DNA from: Cyanobacterium sp. HL-69
GTDB taxonomy: Bacteria; Cyanobacteriota; Cyanobacteriia; Cyanobacteriales; Cyanobacteriaceae
Length of the DNA stretch: 64,000 nt
Direction: 5' to 3'
Assembly: GCA_002813895.1 (NCBI GenBank)
Contig: CP024912.1
Location: 2,759,836 to 2,823,835 of the forward strand
The position numbers and the translations under genes were made by a program. The number at the start of each line of letters is the position of its first letter. Within the stretch, counting starts at the first letter, position 1. Below the pieces are notes generated by a model. That model ran no database searches, was not told the origin of the DNA, and saw only the letters and a program-made list of their open reading frames with translations. This document shows, one piece after another, positions 8,901-18,298 of the stretch.

Positions 8901-10022
8901 GGTATGATAAAGTTATTAGAAGATACTCCCCTATCAGAGCAACAATTAGACTTTGTGCAAACCATCCGTGATAGTGGCGAAACTTTGCTAACCATTATTA
9001 ATGACATTCTTGATTTTTCTAAAATTGAGTCGGGTAATTTCAACCTTGAGAAACACATCGTAAATTTACCTAATATCATTGAATCCGTTGTCAAATTGTT
9101 TAAGCAACAGGTGCGGGAAAAACGTATTGATTTGATTTATCATCTCCACCAAGATTTGCCTACCTTTATCTATGGTGATTCTTCCCGTTTACGACAGATT
9201 TTGCTCAATTTAGTGGGTAATGCCGTTAAGTTTACCGAAAAAGGACAAGTTTTTTTATCGATTATCAGTCAAAAGATTACCGACAATCATCAGGAAATCC
9301 TTATTACCATCAAGGATACAGGAATCGGTATTAAGGGCGATCGCATTTATCACCTATTCCAACCCTTCACCCAAGCCGACAACTCCATCAGCCGCCGTTA
9401 CGGAGGCACAGGATTAGGATTAACCATCAGTAAAAGCCTAGTAGAATTAATGGGAGGCACCATCTGGGCAGAAAGTAGCGGTAAAATCGGTGGCAACCCC
9501 CCCCTCCAATGGCAACCCCAAAACCAAACTTGTGAATTTCATGGTACAACCTTTTACTTTACTATCTTTGCCGAAATTCCCACCATTCCATTGATGCCCT
9601 CTCAGTTAGAAAACGAAAACAACAATAACCCCCAAGACTTACAACTATCAACCCACCTCAAAATTTTATTAGCAGAAGACAACCTCGTTAATCAGAAAGT
9701 AGCCCTACTCACCCTCAAAAAAATGGGTTATCAAGCAGACACCGCCAAAAACGGAGTAGAAGTATTAGAAAAAATAGAACATAATTTCTATGATGTTATT
9801 CTAATGGATGTACAAATGCCAGAAATGGATGGTTTAACCGCCACCAGAATGATACGCAGTCGCCCCAACCTACCCCAACCGCACATCATCGCCCTTACCG
9901 CCAACGCCCTCGACGGTGATAGCCAAATTTGTCTCAATGCAGGAATGAATGATTACATCTCCAAACCCCTACGCATAGAAGCCCTTCAAAAAGCACTCAC
10001 AAAAGTAATAGAAAATGAATAA
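5955..10022 (+). CDS. Hybrid sensor histidine kinase: periplasmic sensor, HAMP, four PAS domains, kinase and receiver
   Basis: A 1355-residue membrane signalling protein. Order seen: membrane helix at about 18-42; a large extracytoplasmic sensor at about 45-345 that looks like a double-Cache domain (KPWYQQAPQWSPIY, GILSIDLQLEQIN); a second helix at about 350-371; HAMP at about 372-425; four PAS/PAC units at about 440-940, the last two being near-duplicates that start RFRRL-NVPG; HisKA with phospho-acceptor H972 in NMSHEIRTPMNGVIG; an ATPase domain with N1085/N1089, DTGIGI and GGTGLGLTI; and a C-terminal receiver with phospho-acceptor D1285 (VILMDVQMPEMDG). It therefore autophosphorylates and passes phosphate to its own receiver; the onward partner and ligand are unknown. 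The frame opens with GTG at 5955, two codons before an ATG at 5961; either may be used. Confidence 0.93.
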   Translation: MAMTPKASSLQRKSPRFTLRWVLIVPFLVQIITTVGIVGYLSYRTGQKTIENLADQLLTETSDRTLEYLDNYLGKAEQVNQINANAFRTGIINLENDQDNLPQYFYGKIREFNLGYLNFTDLVGNYVGVGYGYHQNTNVEVAIINSDNPNQKIYYHVDHRGNLLGIADIEENPPPLKPWYQQAPQWSPIYPWNSENAFPPILGISHSTPVYNSDNTLIGILSIDLQLEQINQFLQQLNLQEGSVTFVIDKEGLMIGSCNQDFLGSIVDSRSQRISAPNCEYPLVKEVTQILTDNYQNFDNITRETTIKSPSSSGKPYIKVTPYQNDIGIDWLVITILPESLFMDEIRNNVETTLLFTALSLVFSASVGWLVAKKIGKPIQQLSKSTVEIAQGNWQGGIIDYKPSTIKELDILFFSFSEMAQQLQASFIEKEKALNEYQKMYEQVVQTQTDFVLRSEVDTTIIFANPALCEALGCTLEDIQGKSWGDFADPEDLKETIIQIANLTPHNPTFVTEKHNYQENGGYGWTQWINQGIFDDQGNLIEIQSVGRDITVLKQKELELQASQKRLESILNNAPLEMCVNDLDGRMLIVNDSFAQTLGKTPDEVIGKNYEDIFSETETKMIRKHDQVLIETGQPIIFEQEFLIDGKLKAFLVSNFLIPDDQGQYNHICSMAFDISDRKEAEKALKESNTRFRRLTQNVPGIVYQYIIDKDGNDRFTYISPKSQEIYNLSPEEIIQDSSVLWQKVHPDDVASLINAVDTSATNLEPFTSRHRIILANHVIKWVEATAAPEKQPNGDIIWDGLIRDISEQKIGQQKLQESERRFRRLSENVPGVIYQYVVTPEGKEKFIYVSPKCKEVCGIEPSKLLKSSLFLWEKVLPDDIITIRKKIAKSLSSLSAFYAEFRLKKGDNNQEWSWFEACSVPEKQVNGDILWEGFLTDITTRKKAEIAITNAKEKAEKATQVKSEFLANMSHEIRTPMNGVIGMIKLLEDTPLSEQQLDFVQTIRDSGETLLTIINDILDFSKIESGNFNLEKHIVNLPNIIESVVKLFKQQVREKRIDLIYHLHQDLPTFIYGDSSRLRQILLNLVGNAVKFTEKGQVFLSIISQKITDNHQEILITIKDTGIGIKGDRIYHLFQPFTQADNSISRRYGGTGLGLTISKSLVELMGGTIWAESSGKIGGNPPLQWQPQNQTCEFHGTTFYFTIFAEIPTIPLMPSQLENENNNNPQDLQLSTHLKILLAEDNLVNQKVALLTLKKMGYQADTAKNGVEVLEKIEHNFYDVILMDVQMPEMDGLTATRMIRSRPNLPQPHIIALTANALDGDSQICLNAGMNDYISKPLRIEALQKALTKVIENE

Positions 10023-10084
10023 TGAAACCACTCATTACCCCTTGTGGTACCATATAAACTTGCTTAAGTTAATCAACAAAAATA

Positions 10085-11074
10085 ATGCGCGTCGTCTTTT
10101 TTGGTACACCAGATTTTGCCGTTGCCACCCTTTCCAAACTATTATCCAACGAAAATCATCAAGTAATTGCTGTCGTCACCCAACCAGATAAACGTCGGGG
10201 CAGAGGAAGTAAAATGATTCCCTCCCCCATCAAAAAAATAGCACTGCAACATAATCTCCCCGTTTGGCAACCAAATCGCATTAAAAAAGATCAAGATACC
10301 CTAGAATTATTAGAAGCTACCCAGGCAGATGTTTTTGTAGTCGTTGCCTATGGGCAAATTTTATCATCCCAAATACTCCAGATGCCTAAACATGGATGTA
10401 TCAATGTTCACGGCTCAATTTTACCTCAATATCGAGGTGCTGCCCCTATTCAGTGGAGTATCTATGATGGCAAAAAAGAAACAGGCATCACTACCATGTT
10501 AATGGATGAGGGTATGGACACAGGGGCAATGTTACTCACTGCCACTACTCCCATTTCTTTGTTTGACAATAGTGATACCCTCGCCCAAAAACTAGCCACC
10601 CAAGGTGCTGATTTACTGTTAGAAACCCTTGCCAAACTTCCAGAAATCAATCCCATTGCCCAAGATGATAACCTTGCCACCTATGCCAGATTAATTGATA
10701 AGGAAGATTATCCCATTGATTGGACAAAATCTGCCTCACAAATTCATAATCAAATTAGGGCTTTTTATCCCAACTGTTTTACTACTTTTAGGCAACAAAA
10801 ATTAAAAGTTAGCGCTAGTTTTCCCCTCACAGACATAGAAAATATTGAATTTCCCCCAGAATTTACCAAAATAAAATCTTACCTATCTGATATAAATTCA
10901 GTAAAAGGAGGAGTGGGAAAAGTGGTAAAAACTATCAAAAATTTTGGTTTTGTAGTTCAAACAGGCTCAGGTTTGCTATTAATATTAGAGGTACAATTAG
11001 CAGGTAAAAAGTTACAATCTGCTTGGAATTTTATTAATGGCACTCGTTTGGAATTAGGGGAATATTTGGGCTAA
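10085..11074 (+). CDS. fmt: Methionyl-tRNA formyltransferase
   Basis: Formylates Met-tRNA(fMet) using 10-formyltetrahydrofolate for translation initiation. The 329-residue protein has the N-terminal formyltransferase domain (RVVFFGTPDFAVATL) with catalytic N107, H109 (INVHGSILPQYRGAAPIQ) and D145 (MDEGMDTGAML). A C-terminal tRNA-binding domain (about 210-329) follows, containing IDWTKSASQIHNQIRAFYP. It starts 62 bp after the hybrid kinase on the same strand. It shares its formyl donor with PurN upstream. Identification is secure. Confidence 0.96.
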   Translation: MRVVFFGTPDFAVATLSKLLSNENHQVIAVVTQPDKRRGRGSKMIPSPIKKIALQHNLPVWQPNRIKKDQDTLELLEATQADVFVVVAYGQILSSQILQMPKHGCINVHGSILPQYRGAAPIQWSIYDGKKETGITTMLMDEGMDTGAMLLTATTPISLFDNSDTLAQKLATQGADLLLETLAKLPEINPIAQDDNLATYARLIDKEDYPIDWTKSASQIHNQIRAFYPNCFTTFRQQKLKVSASFPLTDIENIEFPPEFTKIKSYLSDINSVKGGVGKVVKTIKNFGFVVQTGSGLLLILEVQLAGKKLQSAWNFINGTRLELGEYLG

Positions 11075-11086
11075 ATAAATTATCTT

Positions 11087-11350
11087 TTAATTCACGATAC
11101 ACCATTGATGTAAGACATATTCAACACATTTATTTTGTATTAAAGGATCTTTTTCTACAATGGTTTTTGCTTCCTCTATACAGTCAGCTTTAAAAATTAA
11201 CATACCTCCCTCATCATCATTCCAGTAGCCTGTTTTGGCTTCATGTCCTAATTTATTTAGCTCTTTTACATATTCTAAGTGGGCGGGAACATACTTATCG
11301 AAAATATGTTTAGGAACTATTCCTCTTTCTATTTTTACAAACCAAGCCAT
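11087..11350 (-). CDS. YciI family protein
   Basis: An 87-residue soluble protein with the YciI-like ferredoxin-fold: an N-terminal strand MAWFVKIERGIV, a helix around PAHLEYVKELNKLGHE, a GGMLIFKADCIEEAKTIVEKDP segment with the conserved acidic and His-region residues, and a C-terminal strand CVEYVLHQWCIVN. Family members are small dimers with no firmly established general activity. The gene converges on fmt with only 12 bp between the stop codons, so the two must share a terminator region or read into each other. Confidence 0.8.
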   Translation of the reverse strand: MAWFVKIERGIVPKHIFDKYVPAHLEYVKELNKLGHEAKTGYWNDDEGGMLIFKADCIEEAKTIVEKDPLIQNKCVEYVLHQWCIVN

Positions 11351-11463
11351 AACTTTTTGTGATTTTTTAAAACTTTTTTATTTTATATTATTTTATCCAC
11401 TTTTTTGTACAAAATTAGATCTTCTGAATGGGAATTAAGGTAAATAATAAAACTAATATTTTT

Positions 11464-14163
11464 TTAATTTTCCATGGTCAAAATTGCTCGAACTAAATGA
11501 TCTTGACTATGCAATTCAAAACCGAGTTTACGACAAAGATTTTGCATGGCGTGGTTGTCCATTAGCATATCAGCCCTGAGATATTTAATGCCTTCTTGGT
11601 GGGCAATATTAATCATGCTTTGGGTTAGTAAGGTACCTAAGCCCTGATGTTGATAGTTATCTTTGATTAATAAACCAATTTCAGCGGATTCTAAGTCTCC
11701 ATGAAGTCTGCTTAACCGTGCGATCGCCCTTATTTCACCCATATTATCACAAGCTACTAAAGCAATCTCTCGATCATAGTCAATAAAACAAATACGGGCT
11801 AAACGCTCATGGGAAATCAAAGATTGACGACTGATGGAGTGGAAAAAGCGAAAATATACCGATTGCTCAGACAATGCGGTACAAAAATTAACTATCTTTG
11901 GTTCATCTTCTGGGCGGATGGGGCGGATGGTAAAGCGATCGCCATTATTCAAGGTATGATGACTGATATATTGAATGGGATAAGGACGAATGGCAGGGCT
12001 GGGTATATCTTCTAGTTTCGTCTCGGGGGGATATAACAACACCCTTGCATCCAAACTTATCAACTCATCTTCATTGGCAAGGAGAGGATTTATATCGATT
12101 TCCTTGATAAAAGGTTGTTCGATTACTAATTGACTAAACAACACCAAAATTTGCTCTAATTGGGCAATATTTACAGGTTTTCTACCCCTTATCCCCTGTA
12201 GGGCAGTAAATATATTAGTACGCTCGATTAAACGCCGTGCCAGAGTCGTATTTAGGGGCGGTAAACCAAGGGCTTGATCCTTAAATACCTCCACCAATTC
12301 GCCCCCTGTGCCAAATAATAACACCGAGCCAAATTGAGGATCATCACTACTACCCAAAATTAATTCATAACCCGTGAGGTCAACCATGGGTTGCACCGTC
12401 ACCCCCAAAAAGTCGTTTTCACTGACCCCATTTTTTATGGTCTCGAAGGCTCTTATAACGGCTTCTTCATCCCCCAAATTTAACTTAACACCCCCCACAT
12501 CAGTTTTATGGGTAATAGTCTCAGAATGCAATTTAAGCACCACAGGATAACCGATTTTAGAGGCGATCGCCCCTGCTTCCTCAGTATTAAGAGCGATACG
12601 AGTTTCCACCGTGGGGATGCCATAGGCTTTGAGTAACTGTTTCGACTCATATTCCGTTAGCAAAATGCGCCCCGTAGCTTGAGCATGACCAATTATTTTA
12701 GAGGCTAAAGGGCGATCGATCAACTCCTGAGAATCAGCAAAACTAGGAGTCTCATAGAGAGCATTAAGATTATTACTATAACGCCACATCAAATTAAACA
12801 ACCGTGCAGCATCATCAGGATAACTCTGGGTGTAAACATTAGCATGATTCAGTATTTCTCTCCCCGTCGCCACCGTGCTACCCCCCATCCAACTCGCCAA
12901 AATAGGCTTATGTTTAATTTTTTTTGCCACCTCCAACAAAGCCTCCGCCGTCGTAGTAGGATCAGTCATATCCTGAGGAGTTAAAATAACCAATAACCCA
13001 TCACTATTATCATCCTGCGATGCAATTTCCAAAGCCTCGGCATACCTTTGGGGGGTAGCATCACCCAAAATATCAATAGGATTACTACGACTCCAATGGA
13101 GAGGTAAAATAGCATCCAATTTTTTAATAGTTTCCTCACTCAAATGGGTTAACTTACCCCTCCCCCAAGTCAGCGCATCCGTCGCCAATACCCCCGGGCC
13201 TCCAGCATTAGTTAAAATAGTCAAATTCTTACCCTTCGGGCGTGGCTGCTTCGCCAACAACTCCGCCATATTAAAAATCTCGCTGATAGTATCTACCTGT
13301 ACAACTCCGCACCGCCGAAAAGCAGAAGCCAACACCTCATCACTGCTAGTCAACGCCCCTGTATGGGAAGCTGCCGCCTTAGCCGCCTCCTCCGTACGTC
13401 CCCCCTTAATGACAATTATCGGCTTAGTTAAAGCCACCTCCCGCGCCGCCGAAATAAAATCCCTCGCATTACCGATGGACTCCATATAAATAACGATACT
13501 CTCAGTTTGAGGATCATCCCCCAAATAATAAATTAAATCCCCCCAATTAACATCCAACATCGAACCGATGGACACAAAAGCACTAAAACCCAAATTTTCC
13601 TGCAAACTCCAATCCAAAATCGAAGTACAAAAAGCCCCACTCTGACTGATAAAGCCCACATTGCCAAGGCCAGGGCTAGTACTAGCAAAACTAGCATTTA
13701 ATCCAGAAGAAGGACAGATTAAGCCCAAACAATTGGGACCTATTATTCGTAAATTACCTTTTTTTGCTTCCCTTAATATTTCCTGCTCCAACTTTATCCC
13801 CTCAGCCCCAATTTCCTTAAACCCCGCAGAAATAATAATCGCTCCTTTGACCCCCGTTTCCACACACTCACGAATCAAAGCAGGTACCGTGGGCGCTGGG
13901 GTGGCAATAATGGCTAAATCTACCGATTCTGGTAACTCCTTGAGACTAGGATAAGCCCTAATACCCAAAATACTTTTACGTTTGGGGTTAACAGGAAAAA
14001 CCGTACCCCCAAAAGGATGACTAATTAAATTCCAAAGTAGGGTACGCCCAACACTACCTTCTTTTTCCGTTGCCCCAATTAATGCTACCGATTTGGGTGC
14101 AAACATAAACTTGAGGGGATTGTAATAAGTGCGCATGATATCATGGGCTTTATCTGTTCTCAT
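11464..14163 (-). CDS. Acyl-CoA synthetase (NDP-forming) fused to a GNAT acetyltransferase
   Basis: An 899-residue fusion. Order: CoA-binding Rossmann domain ([16 protein letters not shown], about 25-150); succinyl-CoA-ligase-like domains with the phospho-histidine motif [12 protein letters not shown] (H267); an ATP-grasp domain at about 500-720 ([21 protein letters not shown]); and a C-terminal GNAT domain at about 735-899 with the acetyl-CoA loop QHQGLGTLL and [14 protein letters not shown]. The architecture is that of bacterial Pat/YfiQ lysine acetyltransferases and of acetate-CoA ligase/GNAT fusions. As I recall, enteric Pat lacks the catalytic His, whereas it is retained here, so ligase activity is plausible. 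It is divergent from the transglutaminase-like gene, with 159 bp between the starts. Whether it acetylates proteins is inference. Confidence 0.9.
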   Translation of the reverse strand: MRTDKAHDIMRTYYNPLKFMFAPKSVALIGATEKEGSVGRTLLWNLISHPFGGTVFPVNPKRKSILGIRAYPSLKELPESVDLAIIATPAPTVPALIRECVETGVKGAIIISAGFKEIGAEGIKLEQEILREAKKGNLRIIGPNCLGLICPSSGLNASFASTSPGLGNVGFISQSGAFCTSILDWSLQENLGFSAFVSIGSMLDVNWGDLIYYLGDDPQTESIVIYMESIGNARDFISAAREVALTKPIIVIKGGRTEEAAKAAASHTGALTSSDEVLASAFRRCGVVQVDTISEIFNMAELLAKQPRPKGKNLTILTNAGGPGVLATDALTWGRGKLTHLSEETIKKLDAILPLHWSRSNPIDILGDATPQRYAEALEIASQDDNSDGLLVILTPQDMTDPTTTAEALLEVAKKIKHKPILASWMGGSTVATGREILNHANVYTQSYPDDAARLFNLMWRYSNNLNALYETPSFADSQELIDRPLASKIIGHAQATGRILLTEYESKQLLKAYGIPTVETRIALNTEEAGAIASKIGYPVVLKLHSETITHKTDVGGVKLNLGDEEAVIRAFETIKNGVSENDFLGVTVQPMVDLTGYELILGSSDDPQFGSVLLFGTGGELVEVFKDQALGLPPLNTTLARRLIERTNIFTALQGIRGRKPVNIAQLEQILVLFSQLVIEQPFIKEIDINPLLANEDELISLDARVLLYPPETKLEDIPSPAIRPYPIQYISHHTLNNGDRFTIRPIRPEDEPKIVNFCTALSEQSVYFRFFHSISRQSLISHERLARICFIDYDREIALVACDNMGEIRAIARLSRLHGDLESAEIGLLIKDNYQHQGLGTLLTQSMINIAHQEGIKYLRADMLMDNHAMQNLCRKLGFELHSQDHLVRAILTMEN

Positions 14164-14322
14164 GGGAATTAATTATCATCTTTTTCCTACAGCTTGATTT
14201 TATCCCATTATTTTTGTCTGAGCTTATTTTTTAGCTTTCTAACTTAACTTTTTATAATTGTCAATCAATGGTTAATGGTTCATTGCTACAATGAATCTAC
14301 TGCTAAAGCCTATGAATAATCG

Positions 14323-16692
14323 ATGATTGAACAATTAAAGCGTTTTCCTACCATTGAAAGAATTATCCAGCAAATAGAGTCTTTGCCCCCTCTCAAAACT
14401 GAGGAGTCTATTTTATTTCGTGTATTGGTACAGTTGATGGTGATTGTGGGTATCGTGGCGACGGATGTGGCGGCGGTGAGTCAATTTCCGATGAGTGTTT
14501 GGGCTATTCCTTTGAGTATTTTGGGGGGGGTGGTAAGTTGGCATCGTCGTAAGGAAAAAAACGTTACTTTAAAATTTATCCTTGCCATTGCTATGGTTGC
14601 CACTTTGTTTTTCTTTTTGGGTAATCTAATACGCAGTTTGTTTGATAATCGTTTAGTGTTGGCGGAGTTTTTGGTACAGTTGCAAGTTTTACATAGTTTC
14701 GATTTACCTCGCCGTAAGGATTTGGGTTATTCTATGGTGATTGGTTTTATTTTAATCGGGGTGGCTGGTACTCTTTCTCAGACGGTGGCTTTTGCACCTT
14801 GGTTATTATTGTTTCTTTTGGTTACTATTCCGACGATGATTTTGGATTATCGTTCTCGTATGGGTTTACCGACTTATGAGAGTGAGTATAAGGCTAATAC
14901 GGATAATAAACATCAGAAGCAGTCGGAGAAAACTAAACAGTGGTTAAAAAATTCTCCTTTGTCTCCGAAAAAGATTACTTCTTTTTTGACGGTTACTCTT
15001 GCTATTGGGTTGTTAATTTTTACGATTATGCCTCGTTATCCGGGGTATCAGTTACAAACTTTTCCTGTGAGTGCGCCTGAAGGGTTGGAAGATCTTGATT
15101 TTTCTCAGGCTGATCGGGGCATTGTTAGCCCGGGTTATAATCCTGATGGTAGTGGTGCTGGGGGTGGTGGTACTTCTGGGGAAGATGGTGCGGGTAGAGG
15201 GCAGGTGGATGATACTTTTTATTATGGTTTTAATACTACCATGGACCAAAATTTGCGGGGTAGTATTAGTAATCCGAAGGTGGTTTTAAGGGTGCGATCG
15301 CAATCACCTGGATTTTGGAGAGCTTTGGCTTTTGATCATTACACTGGGCAGGGTTGGGATATTTCGAGGGATGATCAAACCATGGATGTCGATCGCAATC
15401 GTTGGAATTTCCAATTCAATTTTTCTTTGCCCAATGTGTTGGGGGAAACGGAGAGGGTAATTCAAACTTTTACGGTGGTTTCTGATTTACCTAATATTAT
15501 TCCTCTTTTATCTTCTCCAGATCGCCTTTATTTTCCCACAGAACAAATAGCCATTGATACGGAGGGTAGTTTGCGATCGCCAACAGGCTTGATTGAAGGT
15601 TTAACCTACACGGCGGTATCAAAAGTACGAAACCGCAATCAAACTCAGTTATCCCAAGCAGGGAATAATTATCCTGAATCTATCTCTGATTATTATTTGG
15701 ATGTACCCCAAAATATTCGAGATTTGGTGAGGGAAAAAGCCGAGGAGTTGTTGGTAAAATCTCCTAGTCAATTAACCTCCAATTATGCCAAAGCGTTATA
15801 TCTTGCTCAGGCTATCAAACAAAATTATCGCATCGATCCCGATATTCCACCCCTAGAGGAGGGCGAAGACTTAACCCAAGCCTTTCTGGAAACCTATCAA
15901 GGGGGTTATCCTGATCATTTTGCCACCGTATATACCCTTATGTTGCGATCGCTCAATATCCCTGCTCGTTTAGTAGTGGGCTTTGCCCCCGGCAACTTCA
16001 ACCCCTTCACAGGATACTATGTCGTACGTAATACCGATGCCTACGCCCTCACAGAAGTCTATTTTCCCGACTATGGCTGGTTTTATTTTGATCCCCTTCC
16101 AGGTAACGAAATCATCCCTCCATCCGTGGATGACGACAACACCTTCGGAGTATTAGGACAACTGTGGGATTGGGTTGCTAGTTGGTTGCCTTCCCCCATT
16201 GTCGATTTTGTCACCATAGTATTTACCGACATTATTGATACCATTTCCGATTTCCTTTCTTCTCCCTGGCTAACTCGTCTGTGGGCATTTTTTACGGGTA
16301 GTTTTACGGGTATTTTGCTAGGCTCAATGGTGTTAATATTCCTTGGGTTTATCGGCTGGTTAGGGTTTAACTTACTTCAAAAACAATTGTATCGTCTTCG
16401 TTTAGCAAAGTTAGATCCCATGGAGAAACTATACCTCGAAATGATTGATTTCCTAATAGAAAAAGGTTATCCCAAACATAAAGCCCAAACTCCGAGGGAA
16501 TATGCCCAAAGATTACGGGAATTTTTAGCTACTGAACAACTAGAAATTATTGATTTAATTTCAGATAATTTTGTGGCTTGGTATTATGGTAAACAAGACT
16601 ACAACATTGATTATTTACGAAGCCAATATAACTTATTAAAAAGTAGTTTTAAATCGAAAGTAAGTAAGCAAAAAATAATAATTGATAATTAA
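14323..16692 (+). CDS. TgpA-like membrane protein with a transglutaminase fold lacking catalytic Cys and His
   Basis: A 789-residue protein with the DUF3488-transglutaminase-DUF4129 plan. About six membrane helices lie within residues 30-240. A Gly/Ser-rich linker follows (about 270-290, DGSGAGGGGTSGEDGAG), then a periplasmic transglutaminase-like core (about 440-600), a further membrane helix at about 660-685, and a cytoplasmic tail with YLEMIDFLIEKGYPKHKAQTPREYA. In active enzymes the core reads G-x-C-x-H-F-A and D-A-H-A. Here the same places read GYPDHFA (Pro at 530) and DAYAL (Tyr at 574), while D590 (FDPLPG) is kept. It may thus be a binding or structural domain rather than an enzyme. 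Homologues I remember from other cyanobacteria share the YPDHF form. The tail IIIDN runs into repeat-like DNA. Confidence 0.85.
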   Translation: MIEQLKRFPTIERIIQQIESLPPLKTEESILFRVLVQLMVIVGIVATDVAAVSQFPMSVWAIPLSILGGVVSWHRRKEKNVTLKFILAIAMVATLFFFLGNLIRSLFDNRLVLAEFLVQLQVLHSFDLPRRKDLGYSMVIGFILIGVAGTLSQTVAFAPWLLLFLLVTIPTMILDYRSRMGLPTYESEYKANTDNKHQKQSEKTKQWLKNSPLSPKKITSFLTVTLAIGLLIFTIMPRYPGYQLQTFPVSAPEGLEDLDFSQADRGIVSPGYNPDGSGAGGGGTSGEDGAGRGQVDDTFYYGFNTTMDQNLRGSISNPKVVLRVRSQSPGFWRALAFDHYTGQGWDISRDDQTMDVDRNRWNFQFNFSLPNVLGETERVIQTFTVVSDLPNIIPLLSSPDRLYFPTEQIAIDTEGSLRSPTGLIEGLTYTAVSKVRNRNQTQLSQAGNNYPESISDYYLDVPQNIRDLVREKAEELLVKSPSQLTSNYAKALYLAQAIKQNYRIDPDIPPLEEGEDLTQAFLETYQGGYPDHFATVYTLMLRSLNIPARLVVGFAPGNFNPFTGYYVVRNTDAYALTEVYFPDYGWFYFDPLPGNEIIPPSVDDDNTFGVLGQLWDWVASWLPSPIVDFVTIVFTDIIDTISDFLSSPWLTRLWAFFTGSFTGILLGSMVLIFLGFIGWLGFNLLQKQLYRLRLAKLDPMEKLYLEMIDFLIEKGYPKHKAQTPREYAQRLREFLATEQLEIIDLISDNFVAWYYGKQDYNIDYLRSQYNLLKSSFKSKVSKQKIIIDN

Positions 16693-16763
16693 TAATAATA
16701 AATAACTAAGTAGAGTTATGCTCTGTAAACTAATAGGGAGGCAAGGGGCTAAGGGATATGAGG

Positions 16764-16783
16764 CAAGGGGCTTAAGCCCCTTG
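16764..16783. repeat. Perfect 20-bp palindrome CAAGGGGCTTAAGCCCCTTG
   Basis: A perfect inverted repeat centred on CTTAAG lies in the 142-bp gap before the GTPase gene. A partial copy of the same left arm (GGCAAGGGGCTAAGGG) sits about 20 bp upstream. A close relative lies at 45616-45635, so this is a small repeat family. It could form a hairpin in RNA of either strand, but no T-run follows it. Confidence 0.75.
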
Positions 16784-16834
16784 TTAAAGAAATTGTAGAA
16801 AACAAAAAATACTAATGGAACTTATAAAAGAATT

Positions 16835-18298
16835 ATGGCAGAAGAAGAATTTAACCAATGGAGTCAAGAAGAATGGGAAAACACTATCCTAAACTTTGCC
16901 AATTTACAAGGAGAAATTAACTATAAACAAGCTCAAAAATCTTTACAAAATTTACTAGATAATCTTGACCTTAAAAAAGAAGAAAAAATAGGATTAGAAA
17001 CTGATATTGGACAACTAACAGCAATGTTAGAAAAACTAGAAAACTCTGTGATTCAAATTGCCGCCTTTGGCATGGTAGGCAGGGGAAAATCTAGCGTTTT
17101 AAACGCCTTAGTGGGGCAAGAAATATTTATCACTGGCCCTTTGCATGGAGTAACCCAAGATATAAGTCAAACCCACTGGCAACTCAACCAAGAAAGTATT
17201 GGTAATGGATTGGGTAATGTGCAACGGTTGATTAATTCTAGTGCTAATGCTCAAATTCAGTTGATTGATACCCCCGGCATTGATGAAATTGACGGGGAAA
17301 CGAGGGAGGCTTTAGCCCATGATTTGGCTAGTCAGGTGGATTTAATTTTATTTGTGGTGTCGGGAGATATTACAAGGGTGGAGTATCAAGCGCTTTCTCA
17401 GTTGCGGGAAGTGGGTAAACCGATGATTTTGGTGTTTAATAAAATTGATCAATATCCCGATGCCGATCGCACCGAAATCTATGAGACAATTAGAGATAAG
17501 AGGGTAAAAGAGTTATTGTCCCCCGATGAAATTGTCATGGTGGCGGCATCTCCTTTTATTTCTGTGGCGCTGAGGAATAAAGAAGGTAAATTAAAGGTTA
17601 GTCGTCGTCGGGCAGAGCCTCAAATCGAAGATTTACAGCTAAAAATCCTTGAAATTCTCCATCGAGAGGGAAAATCTCTCGTTGCCCTCAATACCATGTT
17701 ATTTACAGGTAATATTAACGAACGATTGGTACAAAGAAAATTATCAGTTAGGGATGATAACGCCGAAAAAATTATCCAAAAAGCCGTGATGACTAAAGCC
17801 AGTGCGATCGCCCTTAACCCCGTAACCGCCCTAGATTTGTTCACAGGGGCGATCGTTGATGTGGCGATGATTTTAAGCCTTTCCCACCTATATAACATCC
17901 CCATGACCCAAAAAGGAGCCTTAGGGCTACTAAAAAAAATAGCTTTCAGCATGGGAGGTATTACCGCCAGTGACATCCTTATTACATTTGGTTTAAGTTC
18001 CCTCAAAGGAGTATTAGGCTTAACCACCCCCATCACAGGAGGATTAAGCCTTGCCCCTTATCTCTCCATCGCCATTACCCAAGCAGGAGTGGCAGGAGTC
18101 TCCACCTACGCCATTGGGCAAGTAACAAAAGTTTATCTCGCCAACGGCGCTTCATGGGGCGAAAATGGTCCCCTAGCAGTGGTAGAAAACATCATCAATT
18201 CCCTTGATGAAACCTCAATTTTAAACCGTATCAAATGGGAATTAAAAGCCAAATTAAAAACTACTAAACCGCCAATAATTGATCCCAATCTTGGCTAG
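16835..18298 (+). CDS. Dynamin/Era-like GTPase with a C-terminal DUF697 membrane-associated domain
   Basis: A 487-residue protein with an N-terminal helical region (1-70) and a GTPase domain: G1 GMVGRGKSS at residues 79-87, G3 DTPGIDEIDG, and G4 NKID. The C-terminal domain (about 310-470) is hydrophobic and Ala/Gly-rich (SAIALNPVTALDLFTGAIVDVAMIL, GITASDILITFG), as in the DUF697 family of membrane-associated GTPases common in cyanobacteria. The function is unknown; by analogy it may act at membranes. A longer paralogue lies at 37252-38886. Its last 35 bp overlap the 3' end of the SDR gene on the other strand. Confidence 0.85.
   Translation: MAEEEFNQWSQEEWENTILNFANLQGEINYKQAQKSLQNLLDNLDLKKEEKIGLETDIGQLTAMLEKLENSVIQIAAFGMVGRGKSSVLNALVGQEIFITGPLHGVTQDISQTHWQLNQESIGNGLGNVQRLINSSANAQIQLIDTPGIDEIDGETREALAHDLASQVDLILFVVSGDITRVEYQALSQLREVGKPMILVFNKIDQYPDADRTEIYETIRDKRVKELLSPDEIVMVAASPFISVALRNKEGKLKVSRRRAEPQIEDLQLKILEILHREGKSLVALNTMLFTGNINERLVQRKLSVRDDNAEKIIQKAVMTKASAIALNPVTALDLFTGAIVDVAMILSLSHLYNIPMTQKGALGLLKKIAFSMGGITASDILITFGLSSLKGVLGLTTPITGGLSLAPYLSIAITQAGVAGVSTYAIGQVTKVYLANGASWGENGPLAVVENIINSLDETSILNRIKWELKAKLKTTKPPIIDPNLG

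Noticed and set aside
14258-14292. Promoter TTGTCA...TACAAT before the transglutaminase-like gene
   Set aside because: The spacer is about 23 bp, too long for a usual sigma-70 promoter.
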